Assembly (NCBI GenBank): GCA_913041025.1
Contig: CAJWGQ010000128.1
Coordinates: forward strand, 1 to 8,121
DNA from: an uncultured Gammaproteobacteria bacterium
GTDB lineage: Bacteria > Pseudomonadota > Gammaproteobacteria > Pseudomonadales > Azotimanducaceae_A
Reading direction: 5' to 3'
DNA: 8,121 nt
The notes under the pieces were generated by a model. That model saw only the letters and a program-made list of their open reading frames with translations, searched no databases and was not told the DNA's origin. Position 1 is the first letter of the stretch. Every line of letters begins with the position of its first letter. The translations under genes and the position numbers were made by a program. Below are positions 1 to 5,617 of this stretch, piece by piece.

Positions 1-583
1 AATTCTCCAAAAAACGCGTGTTTGGCACGTGAGGGCCTCGACACATATCAAGGTACTCTTGATGGTAATACAAGCCCATGGCTTCTTCTTCTGGCATATC
101 TGCAATTAATTTAAGCTTGTATTCTTCTTTTCGATTTTGAAATTCAGTTATGACTTCTTCTCGCGGAGCAATCTTCTTAATCACATCATACTTTTGTTTA
201 ATTAGGCGCCGCATTCTATCTTCTATCTTTTTTAGATCTTCGGAAGTAAAGGGCTTTTCCACCGCGACATCATAGTAAAAGCCATTTTCGATGACAGGCC
301 CAATCACCATGTTAGCGTTCGGAAATAATTGCTTGACTGCGTGACCAATGAGATGTGCACATGAATGTCTTATAACCTCCACGCCTTCAGCATCCTTGCT
401 GGTAATTATTCTAAGAGAGGCATCATTCTTAACAACATCACATGCATCGCATAACTTGCCATCGACTTCACCCGCAATCGTAGCGGAAGCCAAGCCAGGT
501 CCGATATCTGACGCAATCTCGTAAACTGATACAGGTTTCTCGTACTGTTTTTTGCTGCCATCTGGCAATGTTATTGTTGGCAT
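1..583 (-). CDS. thrS: Threonyl-tRNA synthetase, N-terminal part (cut by left edge)
   Basis: This gene encodes threonyl-tRNA synthetase, the cytoplasmic enzyme that charges tRNA-Thr with threonine and edits mischarged Ser-tRNA-Thr. The 194 visible codons begin [10 protein letters not shown], as in the E. coli-type enzyme. They cover the TGS domain (about residues 1-62) and most of the editing domain. The editing-site residues are present: His73 and His77 in HSCAH, and Cys181 and His185 in the DMCRGPHVP motif. The catalytic and anticodon-binding domains lie off the left edge. The ATG at 583 is chosen because it gives the family's usual N-terminus; the Shine-Dalgarno before it is weak. In Gammaproteobacteria thrS usually leads into infC, which would lie to the left. 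Upstream is a tRNA-Val remnant rather than an intact tRNA, which fits insertion of DNA between tRNA-Val and thrS. No frameshift is seen. Confidence 0.97.
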   Translation of the reverse strand, partial: MPTITLPDGSKKQYEKPVSVYEIASDIGPGLASATIAGEVDGKLCDACDVVKNDASLRIITSKDAEGVEVIRHSCAHLIGHAVKQLFPNANMVIGPVIENGFYYDVAVEKPFTSEDLKKIEDRMRRLIKQKYDVIKKIAPREEVITEFQNRKEEYKLKLIADMPEEEAMGLYYHQEYLDMCRGPHVPNTRFLEN

Positions 584-669
584 TACTTCAAAACCCGCGC
601 TGAATTGATCGCTAATTCATGCCGCCGATAGTTGGGACGGCTATACTAAAAGTGTATTTAAACTATAGT
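584..669 (-). promoter_or_regulatory. thrS leader with a small hairpin
   Basis: This 86-base spacer separates thrS from the tRNA-Val remnant. Read on the minus strand it holds a GC-rich inverted repeat at 641-621, GCCGTC paired with GGCGGC through six pairs including one G-U, around a nine-base loop. It could be an mRNA leader structure; thrS of E. coli is translationally autoregulated by leader stem-loops, but this hairpin is not shown to be equivalent. AT-rich sequence at about 642-668 could hold a thrS promoter, but no convincing -35/-10 pair was found. Confidence 0.25.
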
Positions 670-723
670 TGGTAGGCACGACCAGATTCGAACTGGTGAC
701 CTCTACCATGTCAAAGTAGTGCT
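670..723. repeat. Left copy of 54-bp tRNA-Val direct repeat
   Basis: This is identical to 8068-8121 except at 715 (A against G) and 720 (T against C). The first 45 bases, 670-714, match without interruption, and similarity stops sharply at 669. Two same-orientation copies of a tRNA 3' part around a gene segment are what tyrosine-recombinase integration at a tRNA leaves as attL and attR. Confidence 0.85.
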
Positions 724-748
724 TCAACATATACTAAGCCATTGAATT
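670..748 (-). pseudogene. Decayed tRNA-Val(GAC) copy / att-like repeat
   Basis: On the minus strand this reads as the 3' three quarters of a tRNA-Val: CCA end at 672-670, T-arm with ACCAG/CTGGT around TTCGAAT, and anticodon loop TTGACAT with anticodon GAC at 712-710. The anticodon stem is CTACT/GGTAG, with one G-U pair. A D-arm-like GCTT/AAGC stem remains at 739-721, but its loop lacks the conserved GG pair. The seven bases that should form the 5' acceptor strand (about 748-742) do not pair with CGTGCCT, so a cloverleaf cannot close. It is therefore non-functional. It matches the tRNA at 8068-8121 in 52 of 54 bases and probably marks one end of an inserted segment. Confidence 0.8.
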
Positions 749-836
749 GCATTGGATTTATTGATTCTTACCAAGACAACTGAAATGTCATTTGAGTCAG
801 CTGCGTCGCCTTATGAATCAATCACTTATTTTAATC

Positions 837-857
837 AATTGACAACCTTTTAGCCAG
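837..857 (+). repeat. 21-bp direct repeat, copy 1
   Basis: This starts AATTGACAACC, ends TTTTAGCCAG, and is identical in all 21 bases to 5484-5504 in the same orientation. It contains a perfect TTGACA hexamer. Flanking sequence diverges immediately on both sides. It lies about 90 bp upstream of the small exported gene. The length makes a chance match in 8 kb very unlikely. Confidence 0.85.
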
Positions 858-867
858 TTTCGATTAT
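839..867 (+). promoter_or_regulatory. Candidate sigma-70 promoter for the 948-2253 gene pair
   Basis: A consensus -35 TTGACA at 839-844 is followed after 17 bases by GATTAT at 862-867, which matches four of six -10 positions. Transcription would start near 874 and give a leader of about 75 bases before the gene at 948. The -35 falls inside the 21-bp repeat, so a protein binding the repeat could control this promoter. The -10 is mediocre, which lowers confidence. Confidence 0.4.
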
Positions 868-938
868 TCAAGCTTTTCTATGATGCTTGTGATTCATAAA
901 TCTGATTTGCCTGCCGAATAAATTAAGGTAAGCCTATC

Positions 939-942
939 GGAG
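939..942 (+). promoter_or_regulatory. Ribosome binding site of the 65-aa gene
   Basis: GGAG sits five bases before the ATG at 948 and eight before the ATG at 951. It supports translation of this small gene, but either methionine codon could be the start. Confidence 0.6.
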
Positions 943-947
943 AATGA

Positions 948-1145
948 ATGATGAGAAAAAATACATTAACAGTGTTGTTAGCGATAATTGCGGCTAACCT
1001 AACAATACAAACAATCCAGAATTTTCAAGTCGTTCCCACCGCCTATGCGCAAAGCGGAGTTCAAAGGATTGCCATCTGCGATGAAAATGGCATTAGCTGC
1101 GCGAACATAACTAGTTTTGGCGAGCTTGAAATTACCCAAGATTAG
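948..1145 (+). CDS. Small exported protein, 65 aa, function unknown
   Basis: The protein has a short basic start (MMRK), a hydrophobic stretch at about residues 6-22, and an AYA-QS junction at 32-36 that looks like a signal peptidase I site. Cleavage would leave a mature peptide of about 31 residues with two cysteines (Cys44 and Cys51) in the segment IAICDENGISCANI, so one disulfide is possible in the periplasm. Small secreted proteins ending in a similar AQSG..V.ICD..G..CA pattern are familiar to me from proteobacteria, but I know no function or family name. GGAG at 939-942 is well placed for the ATG at 948; the next codon is also ATG, so the start could be 951. The lipoprotein gene starts 31 bases after its stop on the same strand, suggesting one transcript. 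Confidence 0.75.
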   Translation: MMRKNTLTVLLAIIAANLTIQTIQNFQVVPTAYAQSGVQRIAICDENGISCANITSFGELEITQD

Positions 1146-1176
1146 CAAGACTTCAACCCGTACGGATCATACAGTT

Positions 1177-2253
1177 ATGAATAAACGATTTATTTATTTC
1201 GCAGCGATAGCTGTCACCTTAGTTTGTGCTGGTTGTAACTCTGTCGGACCAGCTGCGTTAGAGAGTGGGCGTGTTAATTATAACGAAGCTATAGTCCGAA
1301 CAAACGATGAACAATTGCTACTAAACCTAATTCGCTTGCGTTATAGAGACACACCATTTTTCTTATCGGTTCAAAACGTTACATCCAGGTATACCTTAAA
1401 TTATAACGGTAATGTCAGAGTCCCGGATCCAATGAATGCTCGAATTGCGGATTTGGCTGGCACAGGCACACTAACTTTAGGCGGAGCTTTTACAGAAAGC
1501 CCAACAGTAGTCTACAGGCCAGTGTCAGGTGAACAATTCATCCTTGAGCTGCTATCTCCGATTCCGCCCGGGAATATCGCCTTATTAGCTCAGTCGGGCT
1601 GGAGCATAGAACGTATTTTTCTCTTGTGTGTGCAGGCCTTAAACGACCTATTCAACGCTCCAAGCGCATCAGGACCAACACCGAGCTCGGCCCCACAATT
1701 CGAAGAGTTTGGGGACTTCGCTGAACTGCTCAGGATCTTGCAACAGTCTAGAGCTATAGAAATAGCCACCACCGAGACGGGAGATGCAGTATTACGTTTT
1801 TTCCCCAATAGTGAGCTCATAGAAGAATCGAGATTAGCAAAATCTTTACTAGGTATGGATGAAGCTTCAAATGAACTTGTTACCAGCCAGGTGCGTCAAT
1901 TCGAAGGTGCTTGGATGAGAACCCGCTCACCAATTGGCGTAATGCAATTTATATCTCAGTCTGTTGAGGTTCCCGAGGAACATTTCGCAGATGGCATCGT
2001 AACTCGGACATTTGATGAAGATGGCAGTGAATTTGACTGGAGTGAAGTAACCGGCAGGGTAGTATCAATTCTAAGCCAAAAAGAACGACCCGATAACGTG
2101 TTCTTGGCAGTCCCTTATAGAGGCTGGTGGTTTTATATTCCGGATTCTGATCTCAATACTAAATCAACGTTCAGCTTACTTAGCATGCTAATAGCAATGC
2201 AATCTGGGCGTATTCAAAACACAGGGGTAATCAACACAATATCTCTGGACTGA
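1177..2253 (+). CDS. Predicted lipoprotein, 358 aa, function unknown
   Basis: The start at 1177 is preferred because it gives a lipoprotein signal: MNKR, a hydrophobic core, then VCAGC with the lipidated cysteine at residue 20. Position -3 is Cys rather than the usual Leu, slightly atypical. An upstream TTG at 1117 in the same frame would bury this signal behind 20 polar residues. The segment NDEQLLLNLIRLRYRDTPFF (residues 43-62) is the strongest family-like feature. A Ser-Gly-Pro-Thr-Pro linker lies near 163-170, and a C-terminal part from about 249 contains RSPIGVMQFISQSVEVPEEH and VPYRGWWFYI. I have seen similar uncharacterised lipoproteins in proteobacteria but cannot name a family with certainty. 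Asn at +2 suggests the outer membrane. It probably shares a transcript with the 65-aa exported protein; its own Shine-Dalgarno is poor, so translation may depend on the upstream gene. Confidence 0.8.
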   Translation: MNKRFIYFAAIAVTLVCAGCNSVGPAALESGRVNYNEAIVRTNDEQLLLNLIRLRYRDTPFFLSVQNVTSRYTLNYNGNVRVPDPMNARIADLAGTGTLTLGGAFTESPTVVYRPVSGEQFILELLSPIPPGNIALLAQSGWSIERIFLLCVQALNDLFNAPSASGPTPSSAPQFEEFGDFAELLRILQQSRAIEIATTETGDAVLRFFPNSELIEESRLAKSLLGMDEASNELVTSQVRQFEGAWMRTRSPIGVMQFISQSVEVPEEHFADGIVTRTFDEDGSEFDWSEVTGRVVSILSQKERPDNVFLAVPYRGWWFYIPDSDLNTKSTFSLLSMLIAMQSGRIQNTGVINTISLD

Positions 2254-2287
2254 AAAAAATACGGGTAGGGAGTTAAAGTATTAACAA
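2254..2287. other. Convergent intergenic gap without clear terminator
   Basis: Only 34 bases separate the tail-to-tail lipoprotein and four-helix membrane protein genes. The sole symmetry is a five-pair GTTAA/TTAAC hairpin at 2272-2285, too AT-rich and lacking a U-tract to count as an intrinsic terminator. Transcripts may overlap here. Confidence 0.4.
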
Positions 2288-3067
2288 TCAAGCACTCAAC
2301 CTATTCGAAAAGGCGACTGGATCGATGTGAATGTCATCCTCGCCTATTTGGTCAAAGGGATTTTCAAGGTGTAGCTGAATATTATCAAGACTTACTAGGG
2401 TTACCGTGAATAACATAGGCATCATTAGCGCCAATCCCGTGCTGTAATCATAAGCTAGAAACGCAAAGTACGGAGCATAAAGAACCGGCAAGGTTGTTAT
2501 AAAGATCCGACTAAAAGTACGAAGTGTTTGGGGGGTGCGATATTGATAAATATGCTTCATGGTTTCAAACGCCTCCATCATCTCGGTGAGATGAGAGTCG
2601 CAAAGTGAAATATCTCCCTGAGACGTCGCTAACTCCCGCAGATCCTCTTTAATAAAAAAAGATAACAGTGAAAACTGTTGATACACGTGACGTTCTTTTT
2701 CGCGAAGATTCTCTGCCTCACTGATGAACAATTCCCGGATTTTTTCCACTAATCCCCCAAGAAGTTCTTTTGCTTGGTGCTGAATCTCTTTGTTGGTTTT
2801 TTCTGACGGGTAGAGCACAGCCAAATAAATAGCGTGGCCATGCGCTTTCAGAGAGCCGTATTTGGCCAAAGCAGTCTCACGTCGGGTATAGGCTGCGTTA
2901 ATAGAAAACACTATTGGAAATACCACAGCAGATATCACCAGTGTTAGGGGAAAGTCTGCGGTGAAATCCATAAACCTACATATTAACGTTGCCGCGATCG
3001 CCAATGACGTAATAACTAAAGTTTTAACATTAATTATTAAGAATATGGAGGTAATTAATTTTTGCAT
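2288..3067 (-). CDS. Four-helix membrane protein, bestrophin-like
   Basis: The 259-aa protein has two N-terminal hydrophobic helices (about residues 4-30 and 40-60), a long charged central region (about 62-180) likely to be cytoplasmic helices, and two C-terminal helices (about 185-206 and 208-228). The tail LDNIQLHLENPFDQIGEDDI (residues 227-246) recalls the conserved 'EnPFg.d.nDlpld' end of bestrophin-type anion channels. YRTPQTLRTF (176-185) likewise recalls the stretch before their last helices. Bestrophins are pentameric anion channels, but assignment here rests on motif memory and topology, so a different four-helix family (for example DUF4239-like proteins) is possible. It starts 31 bases after the stop of the 722-aa propeller gene on the same strand, so the two are probably co-transcribed. 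A G-rich AGGGGG lies about 11 bases before the ATG, a loosely spaced ribosome binding site. Confidence 0.5.
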   Translation of the reverse strand: MQKLITSIFLIINVKTLVITSLAIAATLICRFMDFTADFPLTLVISAVVFPIVFSINAAYTRRETALAKYGSLKAHGHAIYLAVLYPSEKTNKEIQHQAKELLGGLVEKIRELFISEAENLREKERHVYQQFSLLSFFIKEDLRELATSQGDISLCDSHLTEMMEAFETMKHIYQYRTPQTLRTFSRIFITTLPVLYAPYFAFLAYDYSTGLALMMPMLFTVTLVSLDNIQLHLENPFDQIGEDDIHIDPVAFSNRLSA

Positions 3068-3098
3068 CAGATAGTCGGCCCCCTAGGCTGTGATACTG

Positions 3099-5267
3099 TT
3101 ACATTAAATTTGGGTCAACCGGCGCTAATCTTTTCAAATCTTCAAACCAATTTTCAACCATCACCAAAGAGACTATATCAGAGTTTAGCATCCCGTCCCC
3201 TTCCGGGACTTGCATGAATAAGAACTTCTCATCTGTGGGATGCGCGTCATAATTTCTAGCTCTATTCCCATTTCGTTGCGAAAGTTCCCCTATAATTTGA
3301 GGGAGACCAGCAGAAAATTCAATTGAGCCTTCACTTAGGTTAGCAACTTCGAACAACTGATCGGCAAATATGTAATACAGATATCTGCTATCAGAACTCC
3401 AAGTAGGCCCTGACCCGCCGTCAGTGCTTACTTGCCATTTGCCAGACTCAACCTCAGGATAAGGCTGAACATAAATCTGACTGATACCAGACTCAATGCT
3501 AACGTATGAAACCCAATCTCCATTGGGTGAAATTCTTACATTACTTATATTATTGGAGTCTAAAATTAATGATTCAGCGGAAGATTCGTCTTTAAGTTCA
3601 ATAGCGTAGGTCCCTCTGTCTGGCCCTTGTCCCCTGCTGAAGATTAAGCTCGTATCGTCCGATGAAGTTGAGAATGGCGTGGCGCCATTTCTCGTGACCA
3701 GCTCGGGCGAACCCGTTCCGTTTGTTGGTATCGCCCAAATTCCATTTGCGACACCAGACGAATCAGTTGTCCTAAAAAACAAACGGCCTCCATCTCGGCT
3801 CCATAAGGCGAGTGAAGCTGATCCGCTGAATGTGCGCTTACCCAGCGTTTTTCTTTCGAAATCATATATCCAGATATCAGAATTATTTCTCCCTGGTTCG
3901 TCTATCGTTACGGCCAAAAGATTACCATCCGGAGATATTTGCGGCCAACTGAACGGCTGGGGCACGACATCAATTGGTTCTTCTAAGCCACTTTTATGAA
4001 GCCAAATTAGATTAGACTCTACGATTCGACCAGTGCCGCTGACTTGTTCGCCGGGAAGATACACAAGCCTGCCATAATCAGAAAAATCGTAATTCGAAAT
4101 TCCACGAGCCGCCCAGGTTTCAATTCCAGTAACTACTGGCACCTCCTCTCCAATAATCCTTAAGGATTTATTGTCAAAAGGCACGGCCCAAATTGACCCA
4201 TCTCTAATAAAAACAATATGCCCTGAGGATGCGTACCTCGCATTAAAGGCATCTTCGATTAGCAAATTCGATGTGCTTGTATTTGGATCGAGCAAATAAA
4301 TATCACCGATACTTACATTTTCTGGCGGATGCACCGTATATATAATTGCCCCAGAAATACCAACTTTATGCGGAAAACTGTGCATCATGCTCGACTCATT
4401 TTGACCCTCAATTAACTCAGGTGAACGGCCTGCTGATGTCATTGAATAGAGCATTCCATCATTAAAATCTGTATAGATTATTGAGTTATCTTTGGCCCAA
4501 TGGGCACCAAAAGTACTTTCAACCTCAGAGATTCTTTGCGGCGCACTGCCTTCTGAACGAACACGCTGCAAAAAACTATTTTCAACATACATAATCCACT
4601 CGCCGTCTGGTGAAAAAGATGGTCCTCCGCAGTTACAATACCCGATATCATAGGACAAGTTCACGTCTTGAACGAGGGCTGGATTTAATGAATCTAATTC
4701 TAAAAGATTCATATTTATACCGCCTGTTTCACCATAAGAATTAAATACTAGCCTACTGCCATCATCTGATAGAGCCATCTCAGTGCGCAGTCCTATTCTT
4801 CGGGATCTCGTTTCACCCAAGATTAAGGAAGAGCGAACCGGCCTACTCCTCGGGTCCAAGCTAATTTCAGCTGACAACGATGGGTTTTCGATAAAAGTAA
4901 TATTCTCAATATCACTCTGATTTGTTGTGGGGAAAACATAGAGTGTTAAAACGCCTGCGATAGCAGCGCTAGGCCCGCCGACAAAAATCAGCCGTTTGAA
5001 TAAATTATCTTTAAAAAAAGATGAAAGGTTTGGCTCTGTCGATTCAGCTTCTTGTGAAGTTCCCGTTTGAGCAGCCCATGCGACAACAACCGTAATGGGA
5101 AATCCGAGCAAAAGTATAAACAAAATCGACTGGGCCACCCAGTCTGGGGCATTAAATGTTGGTAAGACGTTTGCGCTAAGCTCTATTAGAGCCCAGGCCA
5201 CAAGAACATAAGCCGAGCCAGCCTTTGCTACGTTACTTTTTTTAAACTTGCTAAAAATTTCGTTCAT
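3099..5267 (-). CDS. Membrane-anchored PD40 beta-propeller protein (paralogue A)
   Basis: The 722-aa protein has three predicted membrane helices (about residues 14-37, 43-66 and 91-112) followed by a propeller of WD40-like/TolB-like (PD40) repeats from about 145 to 700. Repeat cores include LSDDGSRLVF (166-175), FSPDGEWIMY (218-227), ISPDGNLLAV (444-453), ISPNGDWVSY (579-588) and WSSDSRYLYY (623-632). The stretches FNARYASSGHIVF, GEEVPVV and QIYVQPYPEVESGKWQVST are typical of propellers attached to bacterial Ser/Thr kinases, but no kinase domain is present. With a basic N-terminus inside the cell, three helices place the propeller in the periplasm. The chain ends with the family-like NWFEDLKRLAP. 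A Cys-Asn-Cys at 211-213 is absent from the paralogue at 5618-7795. The likely role is protein interaction or ligand sensing; no catalytic residues are recognised. No strong Shine-Dalgarno precedes the start. Confidence 0.85.
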   Translation of the reverse strand: MNEIFSKFKKSNVAKAGSAYVLVAWALIELSANVLPTFNAPDWVAQSILFILLLGFPITVVVAWAAQTGTSQEAESTEPNLSSFFKDNLFKRLIFVGGPSAAIAGVLTLYVFPTTNQSDIENITFIENPSLSAEISLDPRSRPVRSSLILGETRSRRIGLRTEMALSDDGSRLVFNSYGETGGINMNLLELDSLNPALVQDVNLSYDIGYCNCGGPSFSPDGEWIMYVENSFLQRVRSEGSAPQRISEVESTFGAHWAKDNSIIYTDFNDGMLYSMTSAGRSPELIEGQNESSMMHSFPHKVGISGAIIYTVHPPENVSIGDIYLLDPNTSTSNLLIEDAFNARYASSGHIVFIRDGSIWAVPFDNKSLRIIGEEVPVVTGIETWAARGISNYDFSDYGRLVYLPGEQVSGTGRIVESNLIWLHKSGLEEPIDVVPQPFSWPQISPDGNLLAVTIDEPGRNNSDIWIYDFERKTLGKRTFSGSASLALWSRDGGRLFFRTTDSSGVANGIWAIPTNGTGSPELVTRNGATPFSTSSDDTSLIFSRGQGPDRGTYAIELKDESSAESLILDSNNISNVRISPNGDWVSYVSIESGISQIYVQPYPEVESGKWQVSTDGGSGPTWSSDSRYLYYIFADQLFEVANLSEGSIEFSAGLPQIIGELSQRNGNRARNYDAHPTDEKFLFMQVPEGDGMLNSDIVSLVMVENWFEDLKRLAPVDPNLM

Positions 5268-5429
5268 AAATTCACTGTTTTTAAAGCTTTCGACTAATTA
5301 ACTTCGATAATGTCAATGACCCACCACAGAAAATCCTGTTAAGAAACATTTTATTCCATGAGCCATTCCTGAAATGACTTCTTTATATTGTCGCTCGTTA
5401 AGTCATGAATTTTAGCAATTTCGCACCTG

Positions 5430-5480
5430 TAAAATATTACCAAATCTTTTTTGCGCACAAAACTCATTCCGTGATTGTTA
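5430..5480 (-). promoter_or_regulatory. Upstream block shared by both propeller genes, copy A
   Basis: These 51 bases align without gaps to 7851-7901 at about three quarters identity, including CAAATCTTTTT, CAAAACT and GTGATT on the plus strand. On the minus strand the block ends in an AT-rich TAATAT that could serve as a -10 element, with a loose TTTGTG about 16 bases upstream. It lies 163 bases before the ATG of the 722-aa gene, about 108 bases farther than copy B lies from its own gene. It is a candidate conserved promoter or operator. Confidence 0.45.
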
Positions 5481-5483
5481 GTT

Positions 5484-5504
5484 AATTGACAACCTTTTAG
5501 CCAG
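5484..5504 (+). repeat. 21-bp direct repeat, copy 2
   Basis: This copy is identical to 837-857 in the same orientation. It begins four bases after the shared upstream block ends, on the side away from the 722-aa gene, so it would lie just upstream of that gene's promoter. A TTGACA hexamer at 5486-5491 points rightward toward the 3' end of the 725-aa gene, but a weak -10 leaves an antisense promoter doubtful. Confidence 0.85.
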
Positions 5505-5558
5505 CTTCCATCAAATGGGCCTATTTATATCAATAACCTTCTGTAGATGAGGACATTT

Positions 5559-5590
5559 ATTGGTGGAGACAGAGCATTAAATCCACCAAT
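5559..5590 (-). terminator. Hairpin after the 725-aa gene, possible weak terminator
   Basis: A perfect nine-pair stem (ATTGGTGGA at 5559-5567, TCCACCAAT at 5582-5590) encloses a 14-base loop. Read on the minus strand it starts 27 bases after the stop codon of the 725-aa gene. The sequence after it is AAATGTCC, with no U-tract, so it is not a canonical intrinsic terminator. It may protect the transcript 3' end. Confidence 0.35.
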
Positions 5591-5617
5591 TACTCTTGTG
5601 CGTTTATTAACTGCTCA

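Larger units (their letters stand above)
749..947. other. Non-coding spacer upstream of the small exported gene
   Basis: These 199 bases hold no open reading frame with a usable start. They contain a distant 8-bp inverted repeat (ATTGATTC at 760-767, GAATCAAT at 815-822), the 21-bp dispersed repeat at 837-857 and a candidate promoter over it. If the flanking tRNA copies are att sites, integrase arm sites might also lie here, but none can be defined from one sequence. Confidence 0.4.
5268..5617. other. 350-base spacer between the two propeller genes
   Basis: No gene is supported here. From the 722-aa gene start rightward it contains an AT-rich leader of about 160 bases with a 7-bp inverted repeat (ATGACTT 5374-5380, AAGTCAT 5400-5406). 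Next come the 51-bp block shared with the other propeller gene (5430-5480), the second copy of the 21-bp repeat (5484-5504), and a hairpin (5559-5590) just past the stop of the 725-aa gene. A 78-codon plus-strand frame from 5547 runs mainly antisense to that gene's 3' end and is not supported. Confidence 0.6.

Noticed and set aside
670..748. Left tRNA-Val copy as a functional tRNA gene
   Set aside because: The would-be 5' acceptor strand does not pair with CGTGCCT and the D-loop lacks the conserved GG, so no cloverleaf forms.
760..822. Inverted repeat ATTGATTC / GAATCAAT
   Set aside because: Eight bases with a 47-base spacer in AT-rich DNA is not rare. It could be an integrase arm site, but one copy gives no support.
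1117..1176. Longer reading of the lipoprotein gene from a TTG codon
   Set aside because: It would add 20 polar residues before a good lipoprotein signal and would overlap the 65-aa gene. The ATG at 1177 gives a standard signal peptide.
3679..3999. Frames on the opposite strand or other frames inside the two propeller genes and the lipoprotein gene (also 3644-3865, 5881-6123, 7533-7739, 1590-1820)
   Set aside because: All lie within clearly coding sequence of recognised families and show no start signal or domain of their own.
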